The notes under the pieces: model-generated
What the model was told of the DNA's origin: nothing
Seen by the model: only the letters and a program-made list of their open reading frames with translations
Database searches by the model: none
Shown here: in pieces, positions 27,260-35,080 of the stretch
How positions within the stretch are numbered: position 1 is the stretch's first letter
How the letters are laid out: each line of letters opens with the position of its first letter
Assembly (NCBI GenBank): GCA_963759095.1
Contig: CAVWYF010000052.1
Location: forward strand, 1 to 64,000
Direction of reading: 5' to 3'
Origin: Anderseniella sp963759095
Lineage (GTDB): Bacteria > Pseudomonadota > Alphaproteobacteria > Rhizobiales > Aestuariivirgaceae
Length of the DNA: 64,000 nt
Made by a program: the position numbers and the translations under genes

Positions 27260-28173
27260 TTCGTTACTCCACTCACCAATTAAGCAGAGAAAGCTCAGCC
27301 ACTTTCCATCTCGGGAAGCTGCCGTTCCGGTAGAGGTTGACCCGACAAACACAGAAAACGGAAGCGAATTTGTAAGCTGTATGACAAGCTTCAGTTGAAG
27401 AAATGCTCGACCGTCAAACCACGCCGAAGAGACGCATCTACTTGTTTCCCGCCGCCATTTTGTACGTGCCGGACACCTGTTCAGCAATTCCCGATGCCCG
27501 GGGGCGTTTACCTGGTGCGGCCTCTAAAAGACATGACAGACCCCACACGATGAATATCGTACCGATATGCCGTTAAGTCAACTTAAATTGGTATTTAGGC
27601 AAGTTTGCAAGTAATCTGCCACCAGAGAATAATAGGAAGCACGGAGTCCGTTTGGGGTCAGGAATGGACATCTCACCTACTCATTTCAACGGCAGCTTTG
27701 TCCGTATTCTGTTGAAAAACTCCCCATTTGCCTTTGGTCCAAAAATTTCCGCCTCATAGAGATGGTTTTGGAAATTTTGGTCGAGGGGGTAGCAGACTTT
27801 CGATTATCGCGACCCTTAAGCGCCTGTGAGTAGGGGCGAGCAAATTTGGCGGCGGTTTTCGGTATTTTGCTCCGGTAGCGAAAATATTAGACACCGCGGT
27901 TTTGGAGTTTTTCAACAGAATATCCGCTTTGTTGCCGTTCATCAACAGTCGGACTAATGGGTCCTGGCCCTAAGTTGTAATCTGGCCTGCAGGAGTGACA
28001 CTTGCGCGTTCAGCAGGTTGCAATGATGCAATTGCATCACCTGTGCCCATGATGATGGCTTCACAGGTGCGGTGCTGAGGCGAATGGCCTCTGCCACGCC
28101 GTCCGGTGTGCCGCCGGACCCTGCTCGCCGCAGAGCATGGCCGCGCAGTCATCGTTCAAGTTCAACCCTGCCC
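27260..28173. other. Gene-poor 0.9-kb stretch with MITE-like element and remnants
   Basis: No credible complete gene is present. It contains the 5'-flank of the cyclase gene, a 218-bp MITE-like insertion at 27705-27922, the right end of the cyclase segment, and degraded sequence next to the HAD gene. On the minus strand from about 28165 a short frame reads LNLNDDCAAMLCGEQGPAAH before breaking down. This resembles the N-terminus of aconitase-X-type dehydratases, but only weakly. Confidence 0.5.
27705..27922. mobile_element. 218-bp MITE-like element with 19-bp perfect terminal inverted repeats
   Basis: TATTCTGTTGAAAAACTCC at 27705-27723 is repeated exactly, inverted, at 27904-27922. The four bases TCCG flank both ends (27701-27704 and 27923-27926), fitting a 4-bp target-site duplication. 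There is no transposase inside, so it is a non-autonomous element or internally deleted insertion sequence. Confidence 0.7.
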
Positions 28174-28878
28174 TCATGAGGCGAGTTTCAGCATCCCGCC
28201 GATCAGTGCAAGCGTCTCATCGTGATCACCGGTGACAAACTCGGCACCATGGTCCGTCAGGCGCTGGCGGCGGTCGGGGTGCACATGAAAGCCGATGAAA
28301 TGTGTGCCGTTTTTCCGACCCGCTTCAAGATCGTTCAGATTATCGCCGATATAGACGACACGGTCGGCGGGCAGCGCCAGGTCCGAGATTACGCGGGCAA
28401 GCACTTCGTGCTTGTGGCCGCTCTTGTCGGCTGTGCCGGGATAGGCGCTCAATTCGTCCCATAGCCCGGCCTGGCGAAGACGGATTTCCGCTGCACACCT
28501 CAGATTTGCTGTTGCAATGCCAAGCGCCAGCCCCGGCGCGGCGGCAAGTGCACCGACAATGTCATGCGCCTTTGCAACAATACTGACTTCAAGCCTGCCG
28601 CTGGCGAAGCCGTCCCTCAACTCCGCATCATAGGCTTCGACAAATTCGTCGTAGTGGGAGCGCTCAAACCGGTCGCCAAGGTGTTCGCTCAGCACCTGGT
28701 GAATGATGTCGTGATCGTTGCGGACCCGGTAGCTGTCCCAATCACGGGACAGACCGGTAATGCCAAACACCTGTTCCAGAGGTGCGAAGAAGGCATCCTC
28801 TTCGGGTTTTTTTAAATGCAGGAGCGGGCCATCCACGTCAAAAACAACCGCGCAGTTGTGGGCTACAGTCAACTCCAT
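28174..28878 (-). CDS. HAD-superfamily hydrolase (phosphoglycolate phosphatase-like)
   Basis: 234 residues from the ATG at 28878. Motif I is FDVDGPLL, with Pro where Thr/Val is usual; the cap segment is helical. Motif II is ATANLR, the Lys region is DKSGHKHEVLARV, and motif IV is VVYIGDNLNDLEAGRKNG. The start overlaps the stop of the ThDP-enzyme gene by one base (TGATG), so the two are translationally coupled. A substrate cannot be named. Confidence 0.85.
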   Translation of the reverse strand: MELTVAHNCAVVFDVDGPLLHLKKPEEDAFFAPLEQVFGITGLSRDWDSYRVRNDHDIIHQVLSEHLGDRFERSHYDEFVEAYDAELRDGFASGRLEVSIVAKAHDIVGALAAAPGLALGIATANLRCAAEIRLRQAGLWDELSAYPGTADKSGHKHEVLARVISDLALPADRVVYIGDNLNDLEAGRKNGTHFIGFHVHPDRRQRLTDHGAEFVTGDHDETLALIGGMLKLAS

Positions 28879-30476
28879 CAACCCTTCACGATTGCAGGAC
28901 GTACTTCGATCACCACCGGTCGTTCTGCAGCCAGGCCGGTCTTGATGGCTGATGACAACTCATCCAGCGTCTGTGGCCTGATCGCGTCACAGTTGTAGGC
29001 TTTGGCCAATGCAGCGAAATCCGGATTGATCAGGGTGACGGCGTTGGGCTGGATACCCTTGTGGACCATGTCATCGCGGATCTGCCCCAGCGCATCATTG
29101 TTCCACAACAGGACAATCAACGGTTTGGCCAGTTCTGCGGCGGTGCCCAGTTCATTGATGGTGTATTGCACGCCATAGTCTCCGGCCATGGCAACCACGG
29201 GCCGGTCAGGACAGGCGACACGGGCACCGATAGCCGCAGGCAGCGCATAGCCGAGGGTGCCGAAACCGGCTGGATGCAGGTAGCAGTCAGGCTGTGAAAA
29301 CCTCAACACTTCATTGGCGGCATAGGCGATCTGTGTCATGTCGGACGCAATAATGGTGTCGGCCGGCAGGGCTGCGCGAACCGTGTCCAGCACCGTGGTG
29401 ATGGTCTCGCGCAGATCGTCGTGACTGTCAGCACATGCAATCCGCAGTGTCTTGACCTGTTCGGCGCGGGTGGTGGTTTTATCATCATCCGGCAGACCGG
29501 CAGAGATGGCAGACAGGGTAGCGGTTGCATCGCCGGTGATCGGCAGGTCAGCCGGATAGGGCCGGGCCAGCGAGGCAGGATCAATGTCCACCCTTATCAG
29601 GCCCGTCGTGATGTCGAAAGTCTGGTACCACAGATCCGTTTCCGACAGTTCCGTGCCAACCGCCAGAATGGCATCAGCGGCCATGATGATTTTGGTGGCC
29701 AGGGGATTTGGCAGCAACGAGCCCGCCAGCAATGGATGGTCGTCCGGTATAGTGCCTTTTGCGGCGATGGTGGTGAAGATCACAGCACCGGTTTTTTCAG
29801 CCACTTCAGCGGCGGCGCTACCTGCATGACGGGCGCCGCCGCCCAGTATGATGACCGGCCTGGTTGCGGCCGACAATCTGGCAACAGCATCCGCGATCTG
29901 GTCCGGCGTGGCCTGCGGTTTCGACGCCAGTGCGCGCGGCATCCAGCCATCACCGGCAGGCTGCTTGAGCACGTCGAGCGGGATTTCAAGATAGACCGGC
30001 CGGGGTCTTGCCGAAGCAAAAAGCGAAAACGCTTCGGCAATCCGGTCCTGAACGTCCCTGGCTGAGTAACAGGTGGCTGCAATCTGCGACACGGTTGCGG
30101 CTGCGTTGAGCTGTGAGCGCATTTCATGCAGCCTGCCGCGGCCCTGGCCCCAGTTCTTCACGTCCAGGGTCGATGAGATCACCAGCATCGGTACGGAGTC
30201 CGAATAGGCCTGGCCCATCGGGGTCATGATGTTGGTGAGGCCGGGACCGGTAATGGTGAAGCACACGCCGGGCTTGCCGGATGCACGGGCATAGCCGTCA
30301 GCCATGAAGCCGGCACCCTGCTCATGCCGGGTCAGGACGTGGGTGATGCCGGAGCGGGGCAAGGCCCGGTACATTTCAACATTGTGCACGCCGGGGATAC
30401 CGAACACGTCGGTTACGCCATAGGCTTCCAGCAATCCAACCAGCGCTTCACCGACGCTTACGCCACCATCACTCAT
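28878..30476 (-). CDS. ThDP-dependent decarboxylase, AruI (2-ketoarginine decarboxylase)-like
   Basis: 532 residues from the ATG at 30476, which has AGGAAAAG about eight bases upstream. The N-domain has YGVTDVFGIPGVHNVEMYRALP and the catalytic Glu in LTRHEQGAGFMADGYARASGKPGVCF. The cofactor region is MAGDYGVQYTINELGTAAELAKPLIVLLWNN, a variant of the GDG-NN motif. The N-terminal pattern, especially GIPGVHNxExYR, resembles 5-guanidino-2-oxopentanoate decarboxylase more than acetolactate synthase. The gene follows a DauA-like dehydrogenase gene by 19 bp, and DauA-type enzymes produce 2-ketoarginine, AruI's substrate, so context supports the assignment. A generic acetolactate-synthase-like activity remains possible. 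Confidence 0.75.
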   Translation of the reverse strand: MSDGGVSVGEALVGLLEAYGVTDVFGIPGVHNVEMYRALPRSGITHVLTRHEQGAGFMADGYARASGKPGVCFTITGPGLTNIMTPMGQAYSDSVPMLVISSTLDVKNWGQGRGRLHEMRSQLNAAATVSQIAATCYSARDVQDRIAEAFSLFASARPRPVYLEIPLDVLKQPAGDGWMPRALASKPQATPDQIADAVARLSAATRPVIILGGGARHAGSAAAEVAEKTGAVIFTTIAAKGTIPDDHPLLAGSLLPNPLATKIIMAADAILAVGTELSETDLWYQTFDITTGLIRVDIDPASLARPYPADLPITGDATATLSAISAGLPDDDKTTTRAEQVKTLRIACADSHDDLRETITTVLDTVRAALPADTIIASDMTQIAYAANEVLRFSQPDCYLHPAGFGTLGYALPAAIGARVACPDRPVVAMAGDYGVQYTINELGTAAELAKPLIVLLWNNDALGQIRDDMVHKGIQPNAVTLINPDFAALAKAYNCDAIRPQTLDELSSAIKTGLAAERPVVIEVRPAIVKG

Positions 30477-30495
30477 CTTGAACTTTTCCTTTTGT

Positions 30496-31608
30496 TCAGT
30501 TGCTGAACCTTGCAGGCGATATGGTTGCCGGTTCAAGTCCCTGAGTGGCAATATCATCGGGTATTTGTCTCCCGTCGATCAGTGCGGCAGACAGCCTGGA
30601 TAATGCCGGTGCCGTCTGAATGCCATAGCCACCCTGGCCGGCCAGCCAGAAGAAGTTGTCGACCTGCTCATCAAACCCGACGACGGGATTTCCGTCTTCT
30701 GCAAAACTGCGCAGGCCGCCCCAGGTGTGTCCGATATGGGTGACCTCAAAGTCGATCACGGCCTGGAATTTTTCGACCGCTTCGGCCAGCGCCATGTCGT
30801 CAGCCCAGGCATCATGCGGATCAACCGGCGTTGCATCGGCCGGTGACAGCATCAGCTTGCCGCCCATGGGTTTGAAATAAAACGTTTCACCGGCGCCAAA
30901 GCACAACGGCCACTGATCGACATTGGCGCTTTCCGGCAAGTCAAGCAGCACAGCAGAGCGGCGCTTGGGCGTGATCTCGATTGCTTGGGCCTGTGCCAGC
31001 CCGGCAATTGGCGTGGCCCATGCACCGGCTGCGTTTACAACCATACTGCTGCTCAGATCGCCATCGGTTGTCTGCACCTGCCATGCGCCATAGTGCCGGG
31101 TAAATCCGGTTACCTCGGTTCTGGTCGCCACGGTGCCGCCGCGCGCCTTGAACAATTTCATATAGCCCTGCAGCAGCAGGTCCACATCCAGGTCGCGGGC
31201 GTTATCGTCGCTTAAGGCGGCGATCAGCGCATCGGTTTTCATCAGCGGTACTTTTTGTTTCAGCTCGTCCAGCGGCAACGGGCGCAGGCCCAGTGCTTCA
31301 CCTTCTGCGATGTGGGCCTCATCTCCGGGCTCGATCATCATCACCTCGCCGCGCGGTGACAGAAGCGGTGCTGCTGCAAAGTCATTGGGGGCAGCTTCGA
31401 AAAACGCCTCGCTTGCCTTGGCCAGTGCCTGTATGGCTGCCGGGCCGTAGCTGGGCACAAAGGTTGCCGCTGACCTGCCGGTTGAATGATAGCCTGCCTG
31501 CGGTTCGCGCTCGACCACACAAACCTTGTGGGTTTGGGCAAGCTCGGCGGCTACTGAAAACCCGGCCATGCCGCCGCCAACCACCACGATGTCAAAAATT
31601 CTGCTCAT
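30496..31608 (-). CDS. FAD-dependent D-amino-acid dehydrogenase, DauA (D-arginine dehydrogenase)-like
   Basis: 370 residues from ATG 31608. The FAD motif VVVGGGMAGFSVAAEL is followed by VVEREPQAGYHSTGRSAA, LLSPRGEVM, VVNAAGAWATPIAG, TPKRRSAVLL, HTWGGLRSFAEDGNPVVG and FFWLAGQGGYGIQTAPAL. These segments align closely with those I recall for Pseudomonas DauA, which oxidises D-arginine and D-lysine to 2-keto acids. It precedes the AruI-like gene on the same strand, so D-Arg to 2-ketoarginine to 4-guanidinobutyraldehyde is a coherent inferred route. No racemase is seen. Confidence 0.78.
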   Translation of the reverse strand: MSRIFDIVVVGGGMAGFSVAAELAQTHKVCVVEREPQAGYHSTGRSAATFVPSYGPAAIQALAKASEAFFEAAPNDFAAAPLLSPRGEVMMIEPGDEAHIAEGEALGLRPLPLDELKQKVPLMKTDALIAALSDDNARDLDVDLLLQGYMKLFKARGGTVATRTEVTGFTRHYGAWQVQTTDGDLSSSMVVNAAGAWATPIAGLAQAQAIEITPKRRSAVLLDLPESANVDQWPLCFGAGETFYFKPMGGKLMLSPADATPVDPHDAWADDMALAEAVEKFQAVIDFEVTHIGHTWGGLRSFAEDGNPVVGFDEQVDNFFWLAGQGGYGIQTAPALSRLSAALIDGRQIPDDIATQGLEPATISPARFSN

Positions 31609-31702
31609 ACCAGGGTTCTGACCCTCCAACTTGCATTGCGTTTGGATGATTTCTCACGGCATTCTTGTCTGACTATTCATTCGCCGTCGAGGGGTTATCA
31701 AG

Positions 31703-32884
31703 ATGAGTGAAGCTTTATTGCATTTTTCACATGAGGAGTATCAGGCTCGCATTGCCAGGACTCGCGCTGAAATGAGCAGGCGCGGGCTTGACCTGGTTGT
31801 TGTGTCGGACCCCTCCAATATGGGCTGGCTGACGGGTTATGATGGCTGGTCATTTTATGTGCATCAGGCCGTGTTGCTGGGACTTGAAGGCGAGCCGGTA
31901 TGGTGGGGGCGTTCAATGGATGCCAACGGCGCCTACCGGACAGCCTTCATGGCCCACGACAATATCATCGGATATCCAGATCATTTCGTGCAGTCATCAG
32001 AACGCCATCCGATGGATCATCTGTCGGGCATTATTGCCGAACGTGGCTGGCAAAGGGCGCGTATCGGCGTTGAGATGGACAATTACTGGTTCACGGCAGC
32101 GGCGTGGGAGAGCCTGAAAGCGCATGTGCCCGATGCCAAATTCACCGACGCCAACGGGCTGGTGAACTGGCAGCGCGCCGTCAAGTCGCCGGGCGAGATT
32201 GAATTCATGCGCCGGGCTGCCGGCATTGTCGAGCGCATGCATGCAACCATCATAGACATGGCTGAGCCGGGCCTGCCCAAGAACGCGCTGGTGGCGGAGT
32301 TGTACAAGGTGTCGATTGAAGGGGCCAATGGCCACTGGGGCGACTATCCGGCCATCGTGCCGATGCTGCCGTCGGGCATGGATGCAACCGCGCCGCATCT
32401 GACCTGGAATGACCAGCCGTTCAAGTCAGGCGAGGCCACGTTCTTTGAGATAGCCGGGTGTTACAGGCGGTATAACTGCCCGCAATCGCGCACGCTGTTT
32501 CTGGGCAAGGTGCCGCAGAAATATCTGGATGCTGAAAAGGCCGTGCTGGAAGCCGTGGACAAGGGGCTGGAGCAGGCGAGACCCGGCAACGCTTGCGAGG
32601 ACATTGCCATTGCATTTTACGATACGCTGGAACGGCACGGGTTTTCCAAGGATTCGCGGACCGGCTATTCCATCGGCCTCAGCTATCCGCCGGACTGGGG
32701 CGAGCGCACCATGTCGTTCCGTCGCGGTGACAAGACGGTGCTTGAACCCGGCATGATCTTCCATTTCATGCCGGCATTGTGGCTCGATGACGGGGGACTG
32801 GAAATCACCGAGCCGATCCTGATTACCGAAACCGGCGTGGAATGCCTGTGCAACACGCCGCGCAAGCTGTTTGTGAAAGGTTAG
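31703..32884 (+). CDS. doeA: M24-family ectoine hydrolase DoeA/EutD-like
   Basis: 393 residues. An N-terminal creatinase-type domain (VVSDPSNMGWLTGYDGWSFYVHQ, DNIIGYPDHFVQSSERHPMDHL) precedes a pita-bread domain. The metallopeptidase ligands are replaced (FFEIAGCYRRYNCPQSRT, SIGLSYPPDWGERT, MIFHFMPALW), as in creatinase and DoeA, so a metal-free hydrolase is expected. These segments match DoeA, which opens the ectoine ring. The downstream DoeB deacetylase is not adjacent and no ect genes are visible, so ectoine is inferred from family only. The TAG stop lies inside the terminal repeat of the 268-bp element at 32884. Confidence 0.8.
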   Translation: MSEALLHFSHEEYQARIARTRAEMSRRGLDLVVVSDPSNMGWLTGYDGWSFYVHQAVLLGLEGEPVWWGRSMDANGAYRTAFMAHDNIIGYPDHFVQSSERHPMDHLSGIIAERGWQRARIGVEMDNYWFTAAAWESLKAHVPDAKFTDANGLVNWQRAVKSPGEIEFMRRAAGIVERMHATIIDMAEPGLPKNALVAELYKVSIEGANGHWGDYPAIVPMLPSGMDATAPHLTWNDQPFKSGEATFFEIAGCYRRYNCPQSRTLFLGKVPQKYLDAEKAVLEAVDKGLEQARPGNACEDIAIAFYDTLERHGFSKDSRTGYSIGLSYPPDWGERTMSFRRGDKTVLEPGMIFHFMPALWLDDGGLEITEPILITETGVECLCNTPRKLFVKG

Positions 32885-33151
32885 GGTCTGTTGACAATGA
32901 CGGACATGTGTTTGATTTTGCATAAATCGTTCAATAATCAGGTTTTGTCCGCCGCACAGGGTGGCCCCCTTTGCAAGGACAAAATCGCCGTTAGTGGGCG
33001 ATTTATGCAAAACCCGTTAGGGCGGGCCCTATTTTGGCGCTTTTTACGGGAAATCCAACTTGAAGGCGGCAAGCCTACGGCGCTGGATTTCCCGTAAAAA
33101 TCACTCAAAATATGGCCCGTCAAACCCATGTCCGTCATTGTCAACAGACCC
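32884..33151. mobile_element. 268-bp palindromic MITE-like element with two internal hairpin arms
   Basis: A perfect 27-bp inverted repeat (32882-32908 and 33127-33153, including the flanking TA) bounds the element. TA on each side fits a TA target duplication. Inside, TTTTGCATAAATCG pairs with CGATTTATGCAAAA (first arm, about 32914-33013). A second arm, about 33023-33115, has a 17-bp perfect stem starting TTTTTACGGG, extended by a longer imperfect stem. The whole folds as a three-way cruciform. It sits between doeA, whose stop is in the left repeat, and the glycosylase ATG six bases after its right end. Confidence 0.8.
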
Positions 33152-33156
33152 TAGAG

Positions 33157-33825
33157 ATGCGTCATTTTGCGGAGATCGAAACACTTGCCGCCAACAACAA
33201 GGGCGGAGAGGCAGCAATGCAGGCCCTGTTGCAGCCGGTGCCGGAGCAATCGGAGGTGACTGCCCTTCCGGATGATCGCTGGCTGGCCAATTTTGCGCGC
33301 TGTGTTTTCAATTCCGGATTCAACTGGAAAGTCATCGAGAAGAAATGGCCGGGCTTTGAAGAAGCGTTTCACGGCTTCAATACCAACTTTCTGGCGATGG
33401 TGCCGGACGAGGAATATGAAGCACTGCTCACCGATACCCGTATTGTCCGCCACGGCGCGAAAATCATGTCGGTGCGCGACAATGCTATCTGGCTGGTCAG
33501 CCTGGCGCGGGAACACGGCACGGCGGCAAAGTTTCTTGGCGCCTGGCCGGCATCGGACCAGATCGGGTTGCTCGAGTTGATGAAGAAACAGGGCTCGCGG
33601 CTGGGCGGAAACACCGGTCAGTATGCGCTGCGCTTTATCGGCAAGGACGGTTTCATCCTGTCGGCAGACGTCACCAGTGCGCTGATGCGCGAAGGGGTTG
33701 TTGCGAAAATCCCGTCGTCAAAGAAGGACATGGCGGCAGTGCAGGCCGCCTTCAACCAGTGGCATGACGAGACCGGCCGGCCCTATACCCATCTCAGCCG
33801 CATACTGGCGATGAGTATGGGGTAA
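33157..33825 (+). CDS. DNA-3-methyladenine glycosylase I (Tag)-like protein
   Basis: 222 residues from the ATG at 33157. The HhH-GPD/Tag-type pattern is RWLANFARCVFNSGFNWKVIEKKWPGFEEAFHGF, LLTDTRIVRHGAKIMSVRDNA, LGGNTGQYALRFIGKDGFILSADV and C-terminal YTHLSRILAMS. A base-excision repair role is likely, though the canonical Tag zinc ligands are not evident. The ribosome-binding site looks poor because a 268-bp palindromic element ends six bases upstream. Removing the element joins AAAGG from the end of doeA to this ATG at about six bases, which suggests the two genes were once coupled. Confidence 0.7.
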   Translation: MRHFAEIETLAANNKGGEAAMQALLQPVPEQSEVTALPDDRWLANFARCVFNSGFNWKVIEKKWPGFEEAFHGFNTNFLAMVPDEEYEALLTDTRIVRHGAKIMSVRDNAIWLVSLAREHGTAAKFLGAWPASDQIGLLELMKKQGSRLGGNTGQYALRFIGKDGFILSADVTSALMREGVVAKIPSSKKDMAAVQAAFNQWHDETGRPYTHLSRILAMSMG

Positions 33826-33826
33826 A

Positions 33827-34207
33827 TCAGGTCTTTGAACGCGCCATCACGGCAGTCCCAACCAGCACAATCACGGCAACAGCCGCGACCTGACCGGCGA
33901 TCACGGCAGGCCATATCAGGGCGAACTGCGCATCCAGATATTTTTGCGGTCCGTAGGACAAAAGCGCCATCAGGGCCGCCAGTACAGACAGAACCCGGCC
34001 TGCTGCAGTGTCGAGTGGGCCGATGACAATGGCGGCGGCTGCAGCCGACAGGGCGGCGGCCAGAAACGGTGCGATACCAAACAACGGAATGGTCGCCGGA
34101 GGATGCGGGGCGGATTGCGCAAACAGCGCGCCCAGCATGGTCAGCTGCAGGACAATCAGCGCAGCGAGGGCGGCATTGGCGTGGCGGGTCCGGGGAGGGG
34201 TCATCAT
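33827..34207 (-). CDS. Small four-helix integral membrane protein, function unknown
   Basis: About 126 residues from ATG 34207, which has GGAG six bases upstream. Four hydrophobic helices are visible (ANAALAALIVLQLTMLGALFA; PLFGIAPFLAAALSAAAAAIVIG; GRVLSVLAALMALLSYG; LIWPAVIAGQVAAVAVIVLVGTAVM). It is divergent from the TetR gene across a short region with a palindromic operator-like site, so it is the likely target of that repressor. The DUF6326-like layout is only a guess. Confidence 0.65.
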   Translation of the reverse strand: MMTPPRTRHANAALAALIVLQLTMLGALFAQSAPHPPATIPLFGIAPFLAAALSAAAAAIVIGPLDTAAGRVLSVLAALMALLSYGPQKYLDAQFALIWPAVIAGQVAAVAVIVLVGTAVMARSKT

Positions 34208-34234
34208 AGTCATCTCCAAAAACGTAATTATATG

Positions 34235-34253
34235 TACGGTTGAATTATCCGTA
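34235..34253. promoter_or_regulatory. Likely TetR operator in the divergent promoter
   Basis: TACGG (34235-34239) and CCGTA (34249-34253) form an inverted repeat with nine AT-rich bases between. It lies between the membrane-protein start (34207) and the TetR start (34298). Position and symmetry are typical of TetR autorepression sites; binding is inferred. Confidence 0.5.
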
Positions 34254-34297
34254 ACAATGTGTACGCTTGTTGTCAATAGCTCCGGGAGACCTGATTG

Positions 34298-34915
34298 ATG
34301 CGAGATGAAAACAAGACGGCGCGCAAGGACCGCATAGAGGCGGCGGCTCTGGAGCTGTTGGCGCAGAAAGGTTATCTGGCAACGTCGATGCTTTCCGTGG
34401 CCAAGCGGGCAAGAGCATCCAACGAAACGCTCTACAACTGGTATGGCAACAAGCAGGGATTGTTCCGATCACTTGTGGAAGCGAATGCGGGTGAGGTGAA
34501 ATCCCTGCTGGAAAACGACTTGGCACAAAAACGTCCACCGGAAGCAACCCTGAAGGCCCTTGGCCCGCTGCTGCTGGGGTTGCTGATCAGTGACAAGGCC
34601 ATTACCCTGAACCGGGCTGCTGCTGCGGACCCGTCCGGTGAACTGGCGCGGGAACTGACCCAGGCGGGCAGGGGTACCGTCGCGCCCCTGATAGCGGATG
34701 TTTTCCTAAAAGCGCGCGAGGCCGGCATTCTGGACTTTGATGATGCCGCTGATGCGGTGGGGCTATATCTTGACCTGCTGGTAGGCGACCTGCAGATCAG
34801 GCGGGTGCTGGGCGCCGTGCCTGCGATGACGCATGCGGAGATTGAACGTCGTGCGACAACCGCGCTGGACAATCTGAGGGCACTGCTGAAGACCGACTAT
34901 GGCGTGGACTCATAA
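34298..34915 (+). CDS. TetR/AcrR-family transcriptional regulator
   Basis: 205 residues. The N-terminal HTH reads RIEAAALELLAQKGYLATSMLSVAKRARASNETLYNWYGNKQGLF; the remainder is a helical ligand/dimer domain with Ala/Leu-rich segments. I prefer ATG 34298, with GGGAGA nine bases upstream, over the adjacent TTG. It is divergent from the four-helix membrane protein and probably represses both itself and that gene. The effector is unknown. Confidence 0.88.
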   Translation: MRDENKTARKDRIEAAALELLAQKGYLATSMLSVAKRARASNETLYNWYGNKQGLFRSLVEANAGEVKSLLENDLAQKRPPEATLKALGPLLLGLLISDKAITLNRAAAADPSGELARELTQAGRGTVAPLIADVFLKAREAGILDFDDAADAVGLYLDLLVGDLQIRRVLGAVPAMTHAEIERRATTALDNLRALLKTDYGVDS

Positions 34916-35080
34916 TCCCGACATCAAAGCCTGGTTGCGACGAGCCTGACGAAAGCCAGATAGTTGGCAGCCGGCCTTTCGTACCTTACATATCCGGATG
35001 TCCATGGACGGCAGCAGAGCGGGCATGGGCTTAGTTTGGGTCGGATGACTGCAATGCGGACAAATCTGCCGTTTTATGGA

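Larger units (their letters stand above)
26256..27970. mobile_element. TA-flanked inverted-repeat segment carrying an adenylate cyclase gene
   Basis: The sequence TAGGGTCAGGACCCATTA at 26254-26271 recurs inverted at 27955-27972 with one mismatch (17 of 18). A TA dinucleotide lies outside each GGGYC end, as expected for a Tc1/IS630-type target duplication. The ~1.7 kb between them carries the cyclase gene and a nested 218-bp element but no transposase. The left end forms the TAG stop of the MttB gene. A third, partial copy of the motif is at 35903-35914. Mobility is inferred. Confidence 0.5.

Noticed and set aside
27754..27945. 63-codon frame within the MITE-like element
   Set aside because: It runs out of the element through its terminal repeat, has no ribosome-binding site and no recognisable domain.
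30520..30545. ggttcaagtcccTGA, T-loop-like sequence suggesting a tRNA
   Set aside because: It is within the DauA-like gene end, and no acceptor or anticodon arm can be built around it.
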